64,000 bases of DNA from Adiantum capillus-veneris (GCA_014529385.2 CM043961.1:16410478-16474477), one strand, 5' to 3'. Numbered from the stretch's first letter, positions 1 through 10,437 are shown. Notes: generated from the letters alone by a model not told the origin. Numbers and translations: made by a program.

Positions 1-1330
1 GCGGTTCATTCGCAAGTTTGCAGAGGTAGCTTCCCCTTTGCACATTTTGACTCAAAAAGGAGTCCCTTTCTCGTGGTGATCGACAAAGGTGACTGCTTTT
101 CAGACACTTAAAGAAAAACAGACTATTGGACCAGTGCTGACTTTGCCGGACTTGCAAAAGTCATTTGAAGTTTATGGTGATGCTTGTGGTCGTAGTTTGG
201 GAACGGTCTTAATGCAAGAAGGCCATGTGATTGCCTATGAAAGCCGATTGTTTTCAAGGCCATAATTGATAGCATAGATTTATGAGAAAGAGATTTTGGC
301 AGTGATCCATGCTCTTACTTAGTGGCGATTTTACGGTCTTAACTGATCATCAAATTTTACGCTACTTCTTGTCACAGAAGCAGCTTTCGGAAAAGAAGAT
401 GCGGTGGGCTATTATCTTGTCACAGTTTCACTTCCAGATTGTCCATGTTCAGGGATAGAAAAACTTGGTGGTAGATGCTTTATTCTCGGAAGCCGTTAGT
501 CTTGTCTATTTCCGCAATTCATCATAGAAGCTTCGAGGACATGGTTGATTGGTATACCACAGATCCAGATTTTTCGGATGTATTCATTCAAATACAGAAT
601 GGGGAGGTAGTAGCAAGATATTCCATACAAGATGGCTACTTGATGAAGAAAACGATGTTGTGTGTTACACAGCCGTTGAGGGGAAAGGTTCTGACTGAAT
701 GCCATTGTCCACCTTTTACAGGTCACCGCGGCATTGACACCACCTTGAAAGGTGTGGAGATTACTTCTTTTGGCTGAGACTCAAGAAGGATGTGGACGAC
801 TTTGTACGTAGTTGCTTGGTATGCTAAAAGGTCAAGTTTGACAAGCATAAACCACAAGGATTGTTATAACCTTTACCCATTCCCACCCGCCCCTAGGAAA
901 GTATTGCTATGGATTTCATTTTTGATCTCCCGTAGACACAGAGTGGGTATGATGGCCTTTGGACGGTCATCAACAGATTCAATAAGCAAGTTCACTGCTC
1001 TGTAGTAAAAAAGACAGTTAAGCTCGATCCTTTGGCAAAAGTGTTCGAATATATGGCATGTCTGAGTCCATTGTTTGGACAAAGATCCCCGATCTACTAG
1101 TTGTTTTGGATGGCAATCTAGGAGAACATTGGCACGTGGTTGCAGTTGCCGTCCTTGTTCCACCCGCAGATAGATGGGCAATTTGGAAATAGCCAATTCA
1201 ATGGTTTTGAATTTGTTGAAGTCTTCTTCTTTGTATCAGAAGACTAAATGGGAAAAGTCTTTGCCCTTGGTGGAGTTTACCTACAACGACACACGGGAAA
1301 GATGCCATTTGAAGTGTTCGAAGGTGCTAA
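1..1330 (+). other. gypsy pol remnant: RNase H and integrase core
   Basis: Translated plus-strand frames show the RT/RNase H junction, the RNase H opening, then an integrase zinc-finger region (around 640-800, with GHRGIDTTLKG) and core-like words. The domain order RT, RNase H, INT is the gypsy order. The reading is broken in many places, so this is a fossil. The left part of pol lies outside the window. Confidence 0.8.
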
Positions 1331-1399
1331 GAATTTTCTTCAATTTCTAAGTACCTAAGACAATATTCTCTTGAAGAAGATTTTTGAAACAAAGTCTAG

Positions 1400-2080
1400 A
1401 AGGCCATCTAGCCGTTTAAAGGAGGAGAGGTCGTCCTCTTTTGAAAATGACCAAATCAACAAGAAAACCAAGGAGTTCAAGGAAGGGAGTCAGGGCAGGA
1501 CACCCATCGAGCCCTTGAGTTGAACAACAGTTTGACGTCGCCTTCTCTGGACCGTGGTTCTCAAAACATTCAGGGAGCAAAAGGCGGCTTCTTACTTGAA
1601 AAGAACGATGAATATCCAAGAGATGTCATTATGCCTTGGCATCATTTGAAAATGACTGAGAAAGATACATTGGATGATTATTGCCAGAGATTTTTGGATA
1701 CTTGTCGAAGATTCTTTTGAAAGACCAGATTGAGCGGTTTTGCTATGATTTGCTAAAGAGATCCAAGACTATGCTTTAAACCAGAAGTCTAACTCCATGG
1801 GACATGACTAAGCAATGATTTGGAATGCACGTCGGCTCATTGACTTATGCGACGGACATGATAGTATCAAAAAGGCAAGAATCTTCTAGTGACGAGAATG
1901 AATCAAGGGAACCAGATGATAGCTCATCACAGAATTCTGGCGAATCAGAGGGTTCCGACGAACTAAGGAAACCAGGTGCAAGTTCATCAAAGGATTCCAG
2001 AGAAAGAGGAATCAGATGATAGTGCATCTTAGGGTTTCGATGATTGACACTGACGTGCCAATGGACAGGGAAGCGAAAGA
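1400..2080 (+). other. gag-derived block lying inside the pol region
   Basis: This block reads like the 3' half of gypsy gag: PWHHLKMTEKDTLDDY at about 1633-1680 aligns by eye with AWNHLRMTKKDTINAY of the gag at 12.2 kb. It is followed by an acidic Ser/Glu-rich tail (about 1870-2010) like the tail seen at 6970-7110. It sits between integrase core and integrase C-terminus, where gag does not belong, so the element was rearranged (insertion, or recombination between copies). Fossil. Confidence 0.65.
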
Positions 2081-2478
2081 TGCTACTTGCAGGTCCCAAG
2101 ACATAAGGAAAGAAAGGAAAAAGGGAGTCAACTGGTAGATCAAAACATTCCCCAGACCCATGATAAGATTTTTGAAGCCGACCAGTACACGAGGGACTTG
2201 GACACTGCTTTTGCCAAGGTCCGGAAGGCTTTAGAGAAATCTCAAGAAAGACATAAGAAGGCTACAGATCGACATCGTCGTGGTTTGAAATTAAAGGAGG
2301 ACGATTGGGTGCTCTTACGTTTTGAGAAGGCACGCCTAAGAAAATGAAAAGGAAAGGAGCGGCTTTTTCCAAAGCTTGACATGATGTATTATGGCCATTT
2401 CCAGATAAAAGAAAAGATAAATGATGTCTCCTTTAGACTGAAGCTGCCCGATACTTAGAAGATTCACAATGGTTTCAT

Positions 2479-2742
2479 GTGAGTCTATTGAAGCCTTTTA
2501 AAGGCGATGTGCTTGATGATGGGGAGCCAGATGAGCAACCCGAAGTGGAGGAAAGCGAGGAGATACTCGTTCCAGAACAAATTTTAGCACACAAGGATAG
2601 AAAGGTAAAAGGTAAAGCGATTAGGCAGTTCTTGGTTAAATTCAAGAACTATCCTGCAGTGGATGCGAAGTGGATGGAGGAGGACCTAGCAGATACTCCT
2701 CAGATTTTTGAACTTTACCTTGAAGCATTCGGTTTAGCATAG
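2479..2742 (+). other. integrase tail and chromodomain of the gypsy element
   Basis: The stretch starts with the integrase C-terminal signature MSLLKPFKGD and an acidic linker. It then shows a chromodomain-like fold signature: ILAHKDRKVKGKAIRQFLVK, FKNYP, AKWMEEDL. In chromoviruses this domain is thought to bind histone marks and steer integration into heterochromatin. The preceding integrase C-terminal part (2090-2347) carries DDWVLLRFEKARLRK. The region is a remnant of pol, not a host gene. Confidence 0.85.
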
Positions 2743-3321
2743 TCTACTCCGATAGAACCTTGATTTCAGCATGGGTGAATCTAGTGCAGCGGGTTTGCAC
2801 AAGAGGGGAGTCACTCCGCTCCTTTGTCAACGGATTACCCCGATTTTGATTAGAGTCACTGATGTCCCTTTGGGTTTCAGGGATACTATTGGGCTGAGTA
2901 GTATTCTGCTGAATGACTTTATGAATTGGAATTCCCGAAAATGAAAATGATTGATTTGTACTTGACTTGTTTGAGTGCAGGAACAGACAGACGAAATGAC
3001 TGCAGCATTTTGGTCTCATAAATCTCTATAGACATGATTGCAATAAGGATTAGTTAATCGGGCATCCGTGAGGTCTGGAATGGATCTTGATGCGATTACT
3101 AAGTACGTTGCCGATAAATCATGGTCCGAGATTTGAAATGAATTTGTGTGTGATTTGTCATGTGATATCCTGTGATGTCTGGTGATGTGACTGTCGATTT
3201 GTACAAGTACTAGATGTGTTGTGTCTAGTGCGTCGATACTAATAGTCAGTGACAGTTTATGGCCTCTGTCTGTTTTGCAGGCGTAATCGAGGGCGATTGC
3301 AATTCTTTCAAGAGGGGGGTA
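2743..3321 (+). other. 3' non-coding region and polypurine tract of the gypsy element
   Basis: No credible coding sequence is seen between the chromodomain stop and the LTR. The last bases before the LTR are AAGAGGGGGGTA, a polypurine tract where plus-strand DNA synthesis is primed in this family. Positions from 3055 onward recur in direct orientation from 5005. Confidence 0.75.
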
Positions 3322-3861
3322 TGTCACAAACTGGTGACGTGACCTCCTCCTTATGGCCATAGGACGAGGGACCCCTGAAATGCGCCGCCTCGCTGAATGT
3401 TGATGTGGCAGAAGGCCCGAAAATCCCGCTGGAATTTGCACTGGCAGTCCGCATAGTTTTCACGCCGATGACGTGGCAGTTCGTACGCTTTGCGGAAATT
3501 ACACTGGCTGTTTTTAATTGACAGATTTTGAGCCAAGCTTTTAGAGATTACTGCTTTTGAGTTTGAGAAGCTTTTGGGGCTCTGCTTTTAGCATCCCTTG
3601 TAAATTCTTTTTAAGTGGCCTTTGGGGCTCACTTCTCAGAGCATCTGGATGCAGAGTCTGAGAGTGAGCACCCGCGGGCTCTCTTTGTACTTTGCACACA
3701 GATTTATATAAAAAGAAATATCGAAAGGGACGCCAGTCTTTGGGGCCAATACCTCTTGGCATGGAACTACGCAGGGCCATGTCGTCGTTTGTGAATTGTT
3801 TTGAAGTGACTCTCTGTTGTGTCGCGGTAAAATCTAGACTTTGGGGTGTCCAAGTTTGTTA
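3322..3861 (+). repeat. gypsy LTR, copy 1
   Basis: It starts TGTCACAAAC directly after the polypurine tract and ends about TTTGTTAC. Landmarks shared with the LTRs at 5281 and 10442 are GATGACGTGGC-like words near the start, CTTTTGGGGCTCTG, CACTTCTCAGAGCATCTGGA, CTCTTTGTACTTTG and GGGGTGTCCAAG. It is about 540 bp. The bases after 3861 are not a primer-binding site, so this is a 3' LTR or a recombined one. Confidence 0.85.
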
Positions 3862-3989
3862 CTGTGGGGATAGGAGAAGTTTGAAGACGTGCACGTTTCA
3901 CAAGAGATTAACTTATGACATCATGAGAACTCCCACAATCAAACAACACAACAACCCTTTGACCATTCACATGTTTAACATTTTATGAG

Positions 3990-4900
3990 TTCATCCTCTT
4001 CGAAAGTCCCCTCATACTTAGCTTCTTGTGCTCTACCACACTCGTAGCATTCACTTGAGGTGTAGAGTCAAAATTTGACGCAATAGAGGTTTTTTTCCAG
4101 ATTCTTTCTTAGGACACTCCTTTTTCATGTGACCTCCTGGAGCAATCTTTTCATCAAGTGTGAGTTGAGGCTTATCAGATTTTCCTTTACCCTTATCTTT
4201 AAATTAGTAGGATTGAGATGGAGAATGAGATTGAGAAGAAGAACTGGAAGAGTTCTTTTTATTGTTATCATTCCCATTAGAATTCTTGTCCTTGTCCTTA
4301 GATGAGTGATGAAAGAAAGAGTTACTGTTACGTGAGGCCGTCTTGAGCTTACCCTTGGGCTTCATCTCTTAGAGCTGAGCAAAGCATATAGCTTCTTGCA
4401 ACGTCTTCGGATCACCGGCTTCCACATCAAACTTGATCGAGTGGTCCATCCAAAGAAAAAAGCCTCCAACCTTTCCTCATCCGATTTTTGCAATTGTCTA
4501 CCTAATTGAGACACACGGTTAGCATACGACATCATAGGTTTACCTTGTTGAGACAAAACTCGAAAATCCTCTTTCAATCGCTTCTAGTACTGTGGAGGTA
4601 AGAAGCGACTCTTTAAATCCTCCTCAAACTCCTCCCAACTAAGCTCGAGAGGGGAAACAATGAGAAACTTGGAATAGGCTCCCTTGTGGGCCGCCGCCTC
4701 CTCCTCCATCCACTCATCCTTCCAAGTGATTGCATCACTTGTGAGATGCATGGAAGCCAAGAGAACTTTGTTATTATCAGAATTTTTAACAACCACAAAC
4801 TAGGACGTAAATTGATGCAACCAAGAATAAATAGGAATCGCATCCATCTTACAGTCATACTTATTGAACATGATCTTCCCTCCCCCCCAACGCTGTTTCG
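3990..4900 (-). mobile_element. inverted gypsy gag fragment, in unit A
   Basis: On the minus strand this reads as a retrotransposon gag capsid region: SDAITWKDEWMEEEAAAHKG, LSWEEFEEDLKSRFLPPQY, VLSQQGKPMMSYANRVSQL. A basic, Ser/Asn-rich tail and HMKKECPKK, like the end of a zinc knuckle, follow. It lies opposite to the flanking plus-strand gypsy DNA, so it is a separate insertion or an inverted segment. It is broken, with no LTR of its own recognised. Confidence 0.75.
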
Positions 4901-5280
4901 TGTGACTATGGATATGCTAAGCAAGGATTTGGGATGCATGCCGACTTATTGACTTATCCTATGGACGGGACATTATCCACCTCATTAGGGCAACAGTCTT
5001 TCAATAATCGGGCATCCGTGAGGTCGGGAATGGATCTTGATGCCATTACTAAGTACGTTGCCGATAAATCATGGTCCGAGATTTGAAATGAATTTGTGTG
5101 TGATTTGTCATGTGATATCCTGTGATGTCTAGTGATGTGACTGTCGATTTGTACAAGTACAAGATGTGTTGTGTCTAGTGCATCAGTACTAATAGTCAGT
5201 GTCTACTAAGACACTTTATGGCCTCTATCTGTTTTGCAGGTGTAATCGAGGGCGATTGCAATTCTTTCAAGAGGGGGGAA

Positions 5281-5820
5281 TGTCACAAACTCGTGACGTG
5301 ACCTCCTTCTTATGGCCAGAGGACGAGGGGCCCTTGTTATGCGCCGCCTGGCTAAATGCTGATGTGGCAGCAGGCCCGAAAATCCCGTTGGAATTTGCAC
5401 TGGCAGTACGCATAGTTTTCACGCTGATGATGTGGCATTTCGTACGCTTTGCGGAAATTACACTGTCTATTTTTAATTGACAGATTTTGAGCCAAGCTTT
5501 TGGAGATTACTGCTTTTGAGTTTGAGAAGCTTTTGGGGCTCTGCTTTTAGCATCCCTTGTAAATTCTTTTTAAGTGGCCTTTGGGGCTCACTTCTCAGAG
5601 CATCTGGACGCAGAGTCTGAGAGTGAGCACCCGCGGGCTCTCTTTGTACTTTGCACACAGATTTATATAAAAAGAAATATCGAAAGGGACGCCAGTCTTT
5701 GGGGCCAATACCTCTTGGCATGGAACTACGCAGGGCCATGTCGTCGTTTGTGAATTGTTTTGAAGTGACTCTCTGTTGTGTCGCGGTAAAATCTAGACTT
5801 TGGGGTGTCCAAGTTTGTTA
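5281..5820 (+). repeat. gypsy LTR, copy 2 (in unit B)
   Basis: This is the duplicate of the LTR at 3322-3861, again preceded by a polypurine tract (AAGAGGGGGGAA) and starting TGTCACAAAC. It differs from copy 1 at a small number of positions. It was created by the tandem duplication rather than by a second retrotransposition, because the flanking inverted gag is duplicated with it. Confidence 0.85.
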
Positions 5821-5949
5821 CTGTGGGGATAGGAGAAGTTTGAAGACGTACACGTTTCACAAGAGATTAACTTATGACATCATGAGAACTCCCACAATCA
5901 AACAACACAACAACCCTTTGACCATTCACATGCTTAACATTTTATGAGT

Positions 5950-6865
5950 TCATCCTCTTCGAAAGTCCCCTCATACTTAGCTTCTTGTGCTCTACCAGAC
6001 TCGTAGCATTCACTTGAGGTGTAGAGTCAAAATTTGACGCAATAGAGGTTTTTTTCCAGATTCTTTCTTAGGACACTCCTTTTTCATGTGACCTACTCCT
6101 GGAGCAATCTTTTCATCAAGTGTGAGTTGAGGCTTATTAGATTTTCCTTTACCCTTATCCTTAAATATAGTAGGATTGAGATGGAGAATGAGATTGAGAA
6201 TAAGAACTGGAAGAGTTCTTTTTATTGTTATCATTCCCATTAGAATTCTTGTCCTTGTCCTTAGATGAGTGATGAGAGAAAGAGTTACTGTTACGTGAGG
6301 CCGTCTTGAGCTTACCCTTGTGCTTCATCTCTTAGAGCTGAGCAAAGCGTATAGCTTCTTGCAACGTCTTCAGATCACCAGCTTCCACATCAAACTTGAT
6401 CGAGTGGTCCATCCAAAGAAAAAAGCCTCCAACCTTTCCTCATCCGATTTTTGCAATTGTCTACCTAATTGAGACACACGGTTAGCATACGACATCATAG
6501 GTTTACCTTGTTGAGACAAAACTCGAAAATCCTCTTTCAATCGCTTCAAGTACTGTGGAGGTAAGAAGCGACTCTTTAAATCCTCCTCGAACTCCTCCCA
6601 ACTAAGCTTGAGAGGGGGAACGAGGAGAGACTTGGAATAGGCTCCCTTGTGGGCCGCCTCCTCCTTCTCCATCCACTCATCCTTCCAAGTGATGGCATCA
6701 CTTGTGAGATGCATGGAAGCCAAGAGAACTTTGTTATTATCAGAATTTTTAACAACCACAAACTAGGACGTAAATTGATGCAACCAAGAATAAATAGGAA
6801 TCGCATCCATCTTACAATCATACTTATTGAACATGATCTTCCCTCCCCCCCAACGCCATTTCGTG
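5950..6865 (-). mobile_element. inverted gypsy gag fragment, in unit B
   Basis: This is the second copy of the inverted gag piece, with the same landmarks (LTSDAITWKDEWM, LSWEEFEEDLKSRFLPPQY, PMMSYANRVSQLGRQL). It is somewhat better preserved than the copy in unit A. It ends in GKGKSNKPQLTLDEKIAPG and HMKKECPKK toward the low-coordinate side. It remains a broken fragment. Confidence 0.75.
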
Positions 6866-6896
6866 TGACTATGGATATGCTAAGCAAGGATTTGGG

Positions 6897-7306
6897 ATGC
6901 ATGCCGACTTATTGACTTATCCTATGGACGGGACATTATCCACCTCATTAGGGCAACAGTCTTTCAATAAAGTGAACGAATTGGGGGAATCGGATGACAG
7001 AAGATCACAGGATTCCAGAGCAGTGCGAGAATTAGATAGTAGCGCATCCGAGGGTTCCGACGAATTAAGAGAACTTGATGCAAGGTCATTAGAGGATTCC
7101 CGAGAAAAAAGAGGTAAATTATGAACCCAGTGAAAGAGCTTCTACAGAAGGTCTCAATTCAGCCCAGTACATCACCTTATTGTTTGCTAGTGTTGCTGGT
7201 TTTAAAGAAAGATGGATCTTGGAGAATGTGCATTGACTACAAGGCTCTCAATAAAATCACCATCAAGAACAGATTTCCTAGACCCAGGATCGATGATATA
7301 CTAGGT
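6897..7306 (+). mobile_element. gypsy gag tail and start of reverse transcriptase, broken
   Basis: The acidic gag tail (SDDRRSQDSRAV, ASEGSDELREL) is followed closely by the reverse transcriptase opening: [47 protein letters not shown]. The protease that should lie between them is not evident. The RT is cut off by the inverted-repeat element that begins near 7307. It matches the same gypsy family as 1-3861. Confidence 0.75.
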
Positions 7307-7483
7307 GCGGCTAACTGCACATGCTAAAATGCGATATTGTGCAAGAACGGGTATGCAACTATGACTGGCTTGGACATGCACGTCCTGCTAGAGGCTCATA
7401 AAGTTCTAGGCTAGGTCCTAAGCTAGACTACGACTGATGCTAGACTGTAGCAGAAGCATATGCAAGTGAAGTGTTCATGTGAC
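7307..7483. repeat. left terminal inverted repeat
   Basis: It pairs with 8454-8640 in reverse complement, with scattered mismatches and small indels. Strong anchors are TGCACATGCTAAAATG, CTTGGACATGCACGTCC, TGCTAGAGGCTCA and GCAAGTGAAGTGT. Confidence 0.75.
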
Positions 7484-7919
7484 ATCACCCCTTGCTAAAG
7501 GTGAGGCACAACTGCCAAACTTCTATCTTTGGATTCTTTATGTACTTCTGATACTGAAGGCTTCTGATGCTTGTGGATGCATAAACCGATGAAAACTCCT
7601 CTAAACTTGTGGATATTGCAGATAGGTATTGTGGTGACGGAAACACTGACCATACAAGTTACTAGGCCGCTTTACTATTGTCGCAGAATACCAGCCTTGA
7701 TGCTGACTCTGCCTTGCGAGCAAGTACGAGAATAGTCATGGCGTGAAAACATTGTGGGTGTAGATGAAAGGTAAGGGTGCTCGGAGGTTTTTCCAAGGGT
7801 TTCTTGTCAACAAAAGTGGACACACGCTACATGCGAATGCGAATGTGAATGCAAAAGAGGGTTAGGGATCCTTGCTCCAACTCCTTCCATATCCGCATAA
7901 GGGGCAAGTAGATCTTGGT

Positions 7920-8390
7920 ACTCAAGATCTGGATTTCTTTGTATCCAATGCCAGTCTTCGTTCAAAGACATAGCTATGAAGACGAGAGCGCGCCTGATGC
8001 GTTGGCGAAGAGTGGGAGTGGCTATTGAGTCCGAGACCGGGGCACGAAGATTCTTTTAGGGGGAAAATTGAGAGTTTTTCTTCGGGTTCTTGGTTTTTCT
8101 TGCGTTCTTGGTTCTTCCCTTGAGATCGCAAAGCCGAAGCATGCACAGAGCTCTGATACCAATGTGGAAGTGTTGGCCTTCCTATCCTCGGCACCTCAAT
8201 CTGGATCTGTGGAATTCTCTAATCTACCAGCTGATTCTGTTTCCTTTCTTTCCTTGTGCCTGGGAACCTGTGGTGGGTAGCCTCCCTAGCTGCCTTTGTC
8301 CATTGGCACATCAGTCTCAATCGTTCGGATCCCATTTGAAAGTACCTTTGTTCTTAAAGTCATACAACAAAATATTGTCAGCCCATCAGT
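7920..8390 (-). mobile_element. minus-strand LTR and primer-site remnant nested in the inverted-repeat element
   Basis: Reading the minus strand, a block starting TGATGGGCTGACAATA (plus 8390) ends CTTCCACA (plus 8163). It is followed by TTGGTATCAGAGCTC (plus 8148-8162), which is the initiator-tRNA-Met type primer site of plant LTR elements. About 225 bp therefore looks like a 5' LTR, followed by a short leader. No second LTR and no gag or pol were found, so this is a fragment or the trace of a miniature LTR element. Confidence 0.5.
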
Positions 8391-8453
8391 AACCCTGAAA
8401 TCTGAAAAGAAATCAGCGACTTTAATCCATCTAGGTAATCTATGACAAAGAGC

Positions 8454-8640
8454 TGTCACGTGCACACTTCACTTGCGCTACGTGGACATGCTTTTGCTAC
8501 AGTTCAACATCAGTCATAATTTAGCTAAGGACCGAACCAGGCACTTTGTGAGCCTCTAGCAGGACGTGCATGTCCAAGCTGGTCATAGTTACATACCCTC
8601 TCTTGCATAGTACCACATTTTAGCATGTGCACTTAGCTGC
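8454..8640. repeat. right terminal inverted repeat
   Basis: This is the reverse-complement partner of 7307-7483, about ten bases longer because of small indels near the inner end. Anchors are ACACTTCACTTGC, TGAGCCTCTAGCA, GGACGTGCATGTCCAAG and CATTTTAGCATGTGCA. Confidence 0.75.
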
Positions 8641-9480
8641 GTGTGAACCACCTTTTAGCATATCATTATTAATAAGTAACTTTTAGCATTATGAGATCGT
8701 GGGTTTCAACCAGACACTGCTCGACCCAGATTTTTAGGCCTATATAGGCATCATGGCCAGCGCTAGGAGAAGCAGAAGAGGCAGCAACATCAGAAGGATA
8801 TGTAGACTCAGTGTTCGTAGGCCAGCGTCTCAACGTTTTCAGCTTCCTCTCATCAGCATTTTCATCCCTTTAGCATCAAAGTTTTCAGCCTAGAACAGCC
8901 AGCGTTTTCAGCCTATAATCGTCATCAGCATTCAGCCCCTAGCCTCGTCATGGTTGCAGATCCTAACCATCGGCATCGCTAGCGTTTTCAGCATTCAGCC
9001 ATAGCGTCGTCATCGTCGTCGACACTGTACCCCAACATCTAGCACCCCTTGTGTTCTTACTTGGCTCCTGCCTAGCTCAGCATAGGGATCCTCAGTACCC
9101 GGGATACCCCTCAGTACCCACAATACCCCGTAGTAACCCTCAGTACCCCGCAGTACGCCTCATTACTGACAATACATGCAGTACCCCTCAGGGATCCTCA
9201 ATACCCGCAGTACCCCTCAGTACCCACAGTACCCACAGTACCCCGCAGTACCCCTCAACACCCCACAATACCCACAGTACCCCAGTACCCATCAGTACCT
9301 TCAATACCCACAGTAACCCAGTACCTCAGTAGCGCAGTTTCCAGCAGTACCCCTCAGCATCTACAGTAGTACCCATTAGCATCTTAGCATCATTGTATCA
9401 ACATTTGTGCAAGAAATAAAGAAAGTACTTGCACTAGCAACAGAGCAAGGGGACCCTTGAGGGTTTGGGACCCGACATTC
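8641..9480 (+). other. low-complexity region with promoter-like and poly(A)-like words
   Basis: There is no credible gene. The region has a TATA-like CCTATATAGGC (about 8740), a stretch rich in GTTTTCAGC/CATTCAGCC words (8830-9010), a short-unit minisatellite (9080-9370) and AATAAAG at about 9414. A TATA word and a polyadenylation word in this order are what an LTR would hold, but neither LTR end nor partner copy was found, so LTR identity is only a possibility. Confidence 0.4.
9080..9370. repeat. minisatellite of CAGTACCC-type units
   Basis: Irregular repeats of 8-11 bp are built on CAGTACCC with CCTCAGTACCC, CACAGTACCC and CAATACCC variants, more than twenty in 290 bp. The long reading frame across it is a by-product of the repeats. 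Confidence 0.9.
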
Positions 9481-9779
9481 GGTGTCGTCTCGCTTGTGTC
9501 TCTCTCTTTCAGGTCAAAGGGCATTGAATTGGAAATTTCTTTGATTGAACTGAAGATGTGCTCTTTTATACATTAGAGACATGTAGAAAAAGATGAAATG
9601 TCTGCAACATTTTGTCTGACGAATGATTTGAACTTAGTTCATCTCGACATCTGTTAAATCAATGACTCCAATAGGTGTCTTGATGCACTAAAATTACACA
9701 CCTAGGCAATCTCACCCAATTAGGAATATTTTTCAGTGGTTGGTACATCACAATGCAACACAAATACTTACATATGCAT

Positions 9780-10140
9780 GTTACAAGACATAGAAATATA
9801 AAGCCACCGATGAACAACCCCCCGCAAATAACCATTCAGGTCCAAGCCATGAGCTGTCTCATCGCTCCTCCCGCAAATAACCTAAAAAGGTCCGGGCCAT
9901 GAGATATAGAGGGCTTGTACAACCAAACACCCCCTAGACCGTAGCCTGCGTTGTTTGGAGGTGCTGAGAATAAGCACTACTCAAACTTCTTAATACTCCC
10001 CTCGTAAATAACCACAAGGGTCCGGACCGTGAGTAAAAAGTTAGAACAACACTTTTCAAACATTCAATATTGCCTACGTAAATGACCACAAGGGTCCAAG
10101 CCATGAGTATGTGCAAGCATTCTCAAATATAATTTCTCAG
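9780..10140. repeat. dispersed 40-bp motif, about four copies
   Basis: The motif is (C)GCAAATAACC..A..GGTCC.GGCCATGAG. It occurs at about 9822, 9870, 10000 and 10078, as CGCAAATAACCATTC, CGCAAATAACCTAAA, CGTAAATAACCACAA and CGTAAATGACCACAA, each followed by GGTCC and C..TGAG. Spacing is uneven (about 50-130 bp). No coding sequence is seen from 9480 to 10411; the stretch may be the 3' interior of the element whose LTR starts at 10442. Confidence 0.7.
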
Positions 10141-10411
10141 TACTCCACCCGGGAGTAAATCACCAAGCATTGAAACACCCGAGAGTATGATTTCTATACT
10201 TCCTAATGGCTCTCTGAGTGACAGTTCCGTGGTTACCTTTGTAACCGATTCTGGTAATTACCAGCCTTGGCACCCTAGTCTGGCAGCTGTTCCCACCTTC
10301 TACATTCCTTCCCTTTCTTGAAATTTGGTGTGTACCAAAATTTCCAGTGATCAGTCAACCAGTGTCACTCCATCGAACACGCTTCTTCCTATTTGGTGGA
10401 TTCTTCTTTAA

Positions 10412-10437
10412 GGGGGGGGGGGGGGGGGGGGGGGGGG
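10412..10437. repeat. poly(G) tract at the polypurine-tract position
   Basis: An uninterrupted run of about 26 G lies four bases before the LTR start. In the related copies at 3311 and 5271 the same place holds the short AAGAGGGGGG tract. Confidence 0.9.

Larger units (their letters stand above)
1..3861 (+). mobile_element. Ty3/gypsy chromodomain element, 3' part, broken
   Basis: The window opens inside pol of a gypsy element on the plus strand. In order there are: the end of reverse transcriptase and RNase H (about 1-480; words like ASPLHILTQKG and DACGRSLGTVLMQEG), the integrase zinc-binding and core regions (about 480-1330), a misplaced gag-like block (about 1400-2080), the integrase C-terminal region (about 2090-2460), a chromodomain (to 2742), a non-coding stretch, a polypurine tract (AAGAGGGGGG, 3309-3319) and a 3' LTR (3322-3861). 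The chromodomain after integrase points to the chromovirus branch of gypsy, from family knowledge. The coding part is old and broken many times; the LTR is better preserved. Its 3' end belongs to a tandem duplication running to 6967. Confidence 0.9.
3055..5004 (+). repeat. tandem duplication unit A (1.95 kb)
   Basis: Unit A starts TAATCGGGCATCCGTGAGG and runs through the LTR and the inverted gag piece to GGCAACAGTCTTTCAA. It repeats as unit B immediately afterwards, in the same orientation and with few differences; two 98-codon reading frames inside the copies differ at only two residues. It is a duplication of already rearranged retroelement DNA. Confidence 0.9.
5005..6967 (+). repeat. tandem duplication unit B (1.96 kb)
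   Basis: Unit B begins at the second TAATCGGGCATCCGTGAGG and ends in GTCTTTCAA. A small indel near 5200 gives it about nine extra bases relative to unit A. After it the sequence continues into gypsy gag-tail DNA. The shared TAA at the joint is compatible with microhomology-mediated or unequal exchange. Confidence 0.9.
7307..8640. mobile_element. DNA-transposon-like element with ~180-bp terminal inverted repeats
   Basis: The outer ~180 bp on each side are inverted copies of each other, starting about GCGGCTAACTGCACATGC on the left and ending GCATGTGCACTTAGCTGC on the right. Long shared runs include TGGACATGCACGTCC and CTGCTAGAGGCTCA. The element is about 1.33 kb, with no transposase seen, so it is non-autonomous. 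A minus-strand LTR remnant lies inside. I could not find a clear target-site duplication; because the left arm abuts gypsy RT sequence, the exact left boundary is uncertain by several bases. Confidence 0.7.

Noticed and set aside
3692-3988. 98-codon frame present twice (also 5651-5947) as a conserved gene
   Set aside because: It spans the LTR end and the joint to the inverted gag. The apparent conservation is explained by the recent tandem duplication.
9051-9332. 93-codon frame starting like a signal peptide (MFLLGSCLAQ)
   Set aside because: Most of it is the CAGTACCC minisatellite. The hydrophobic start is short and has no gene context.
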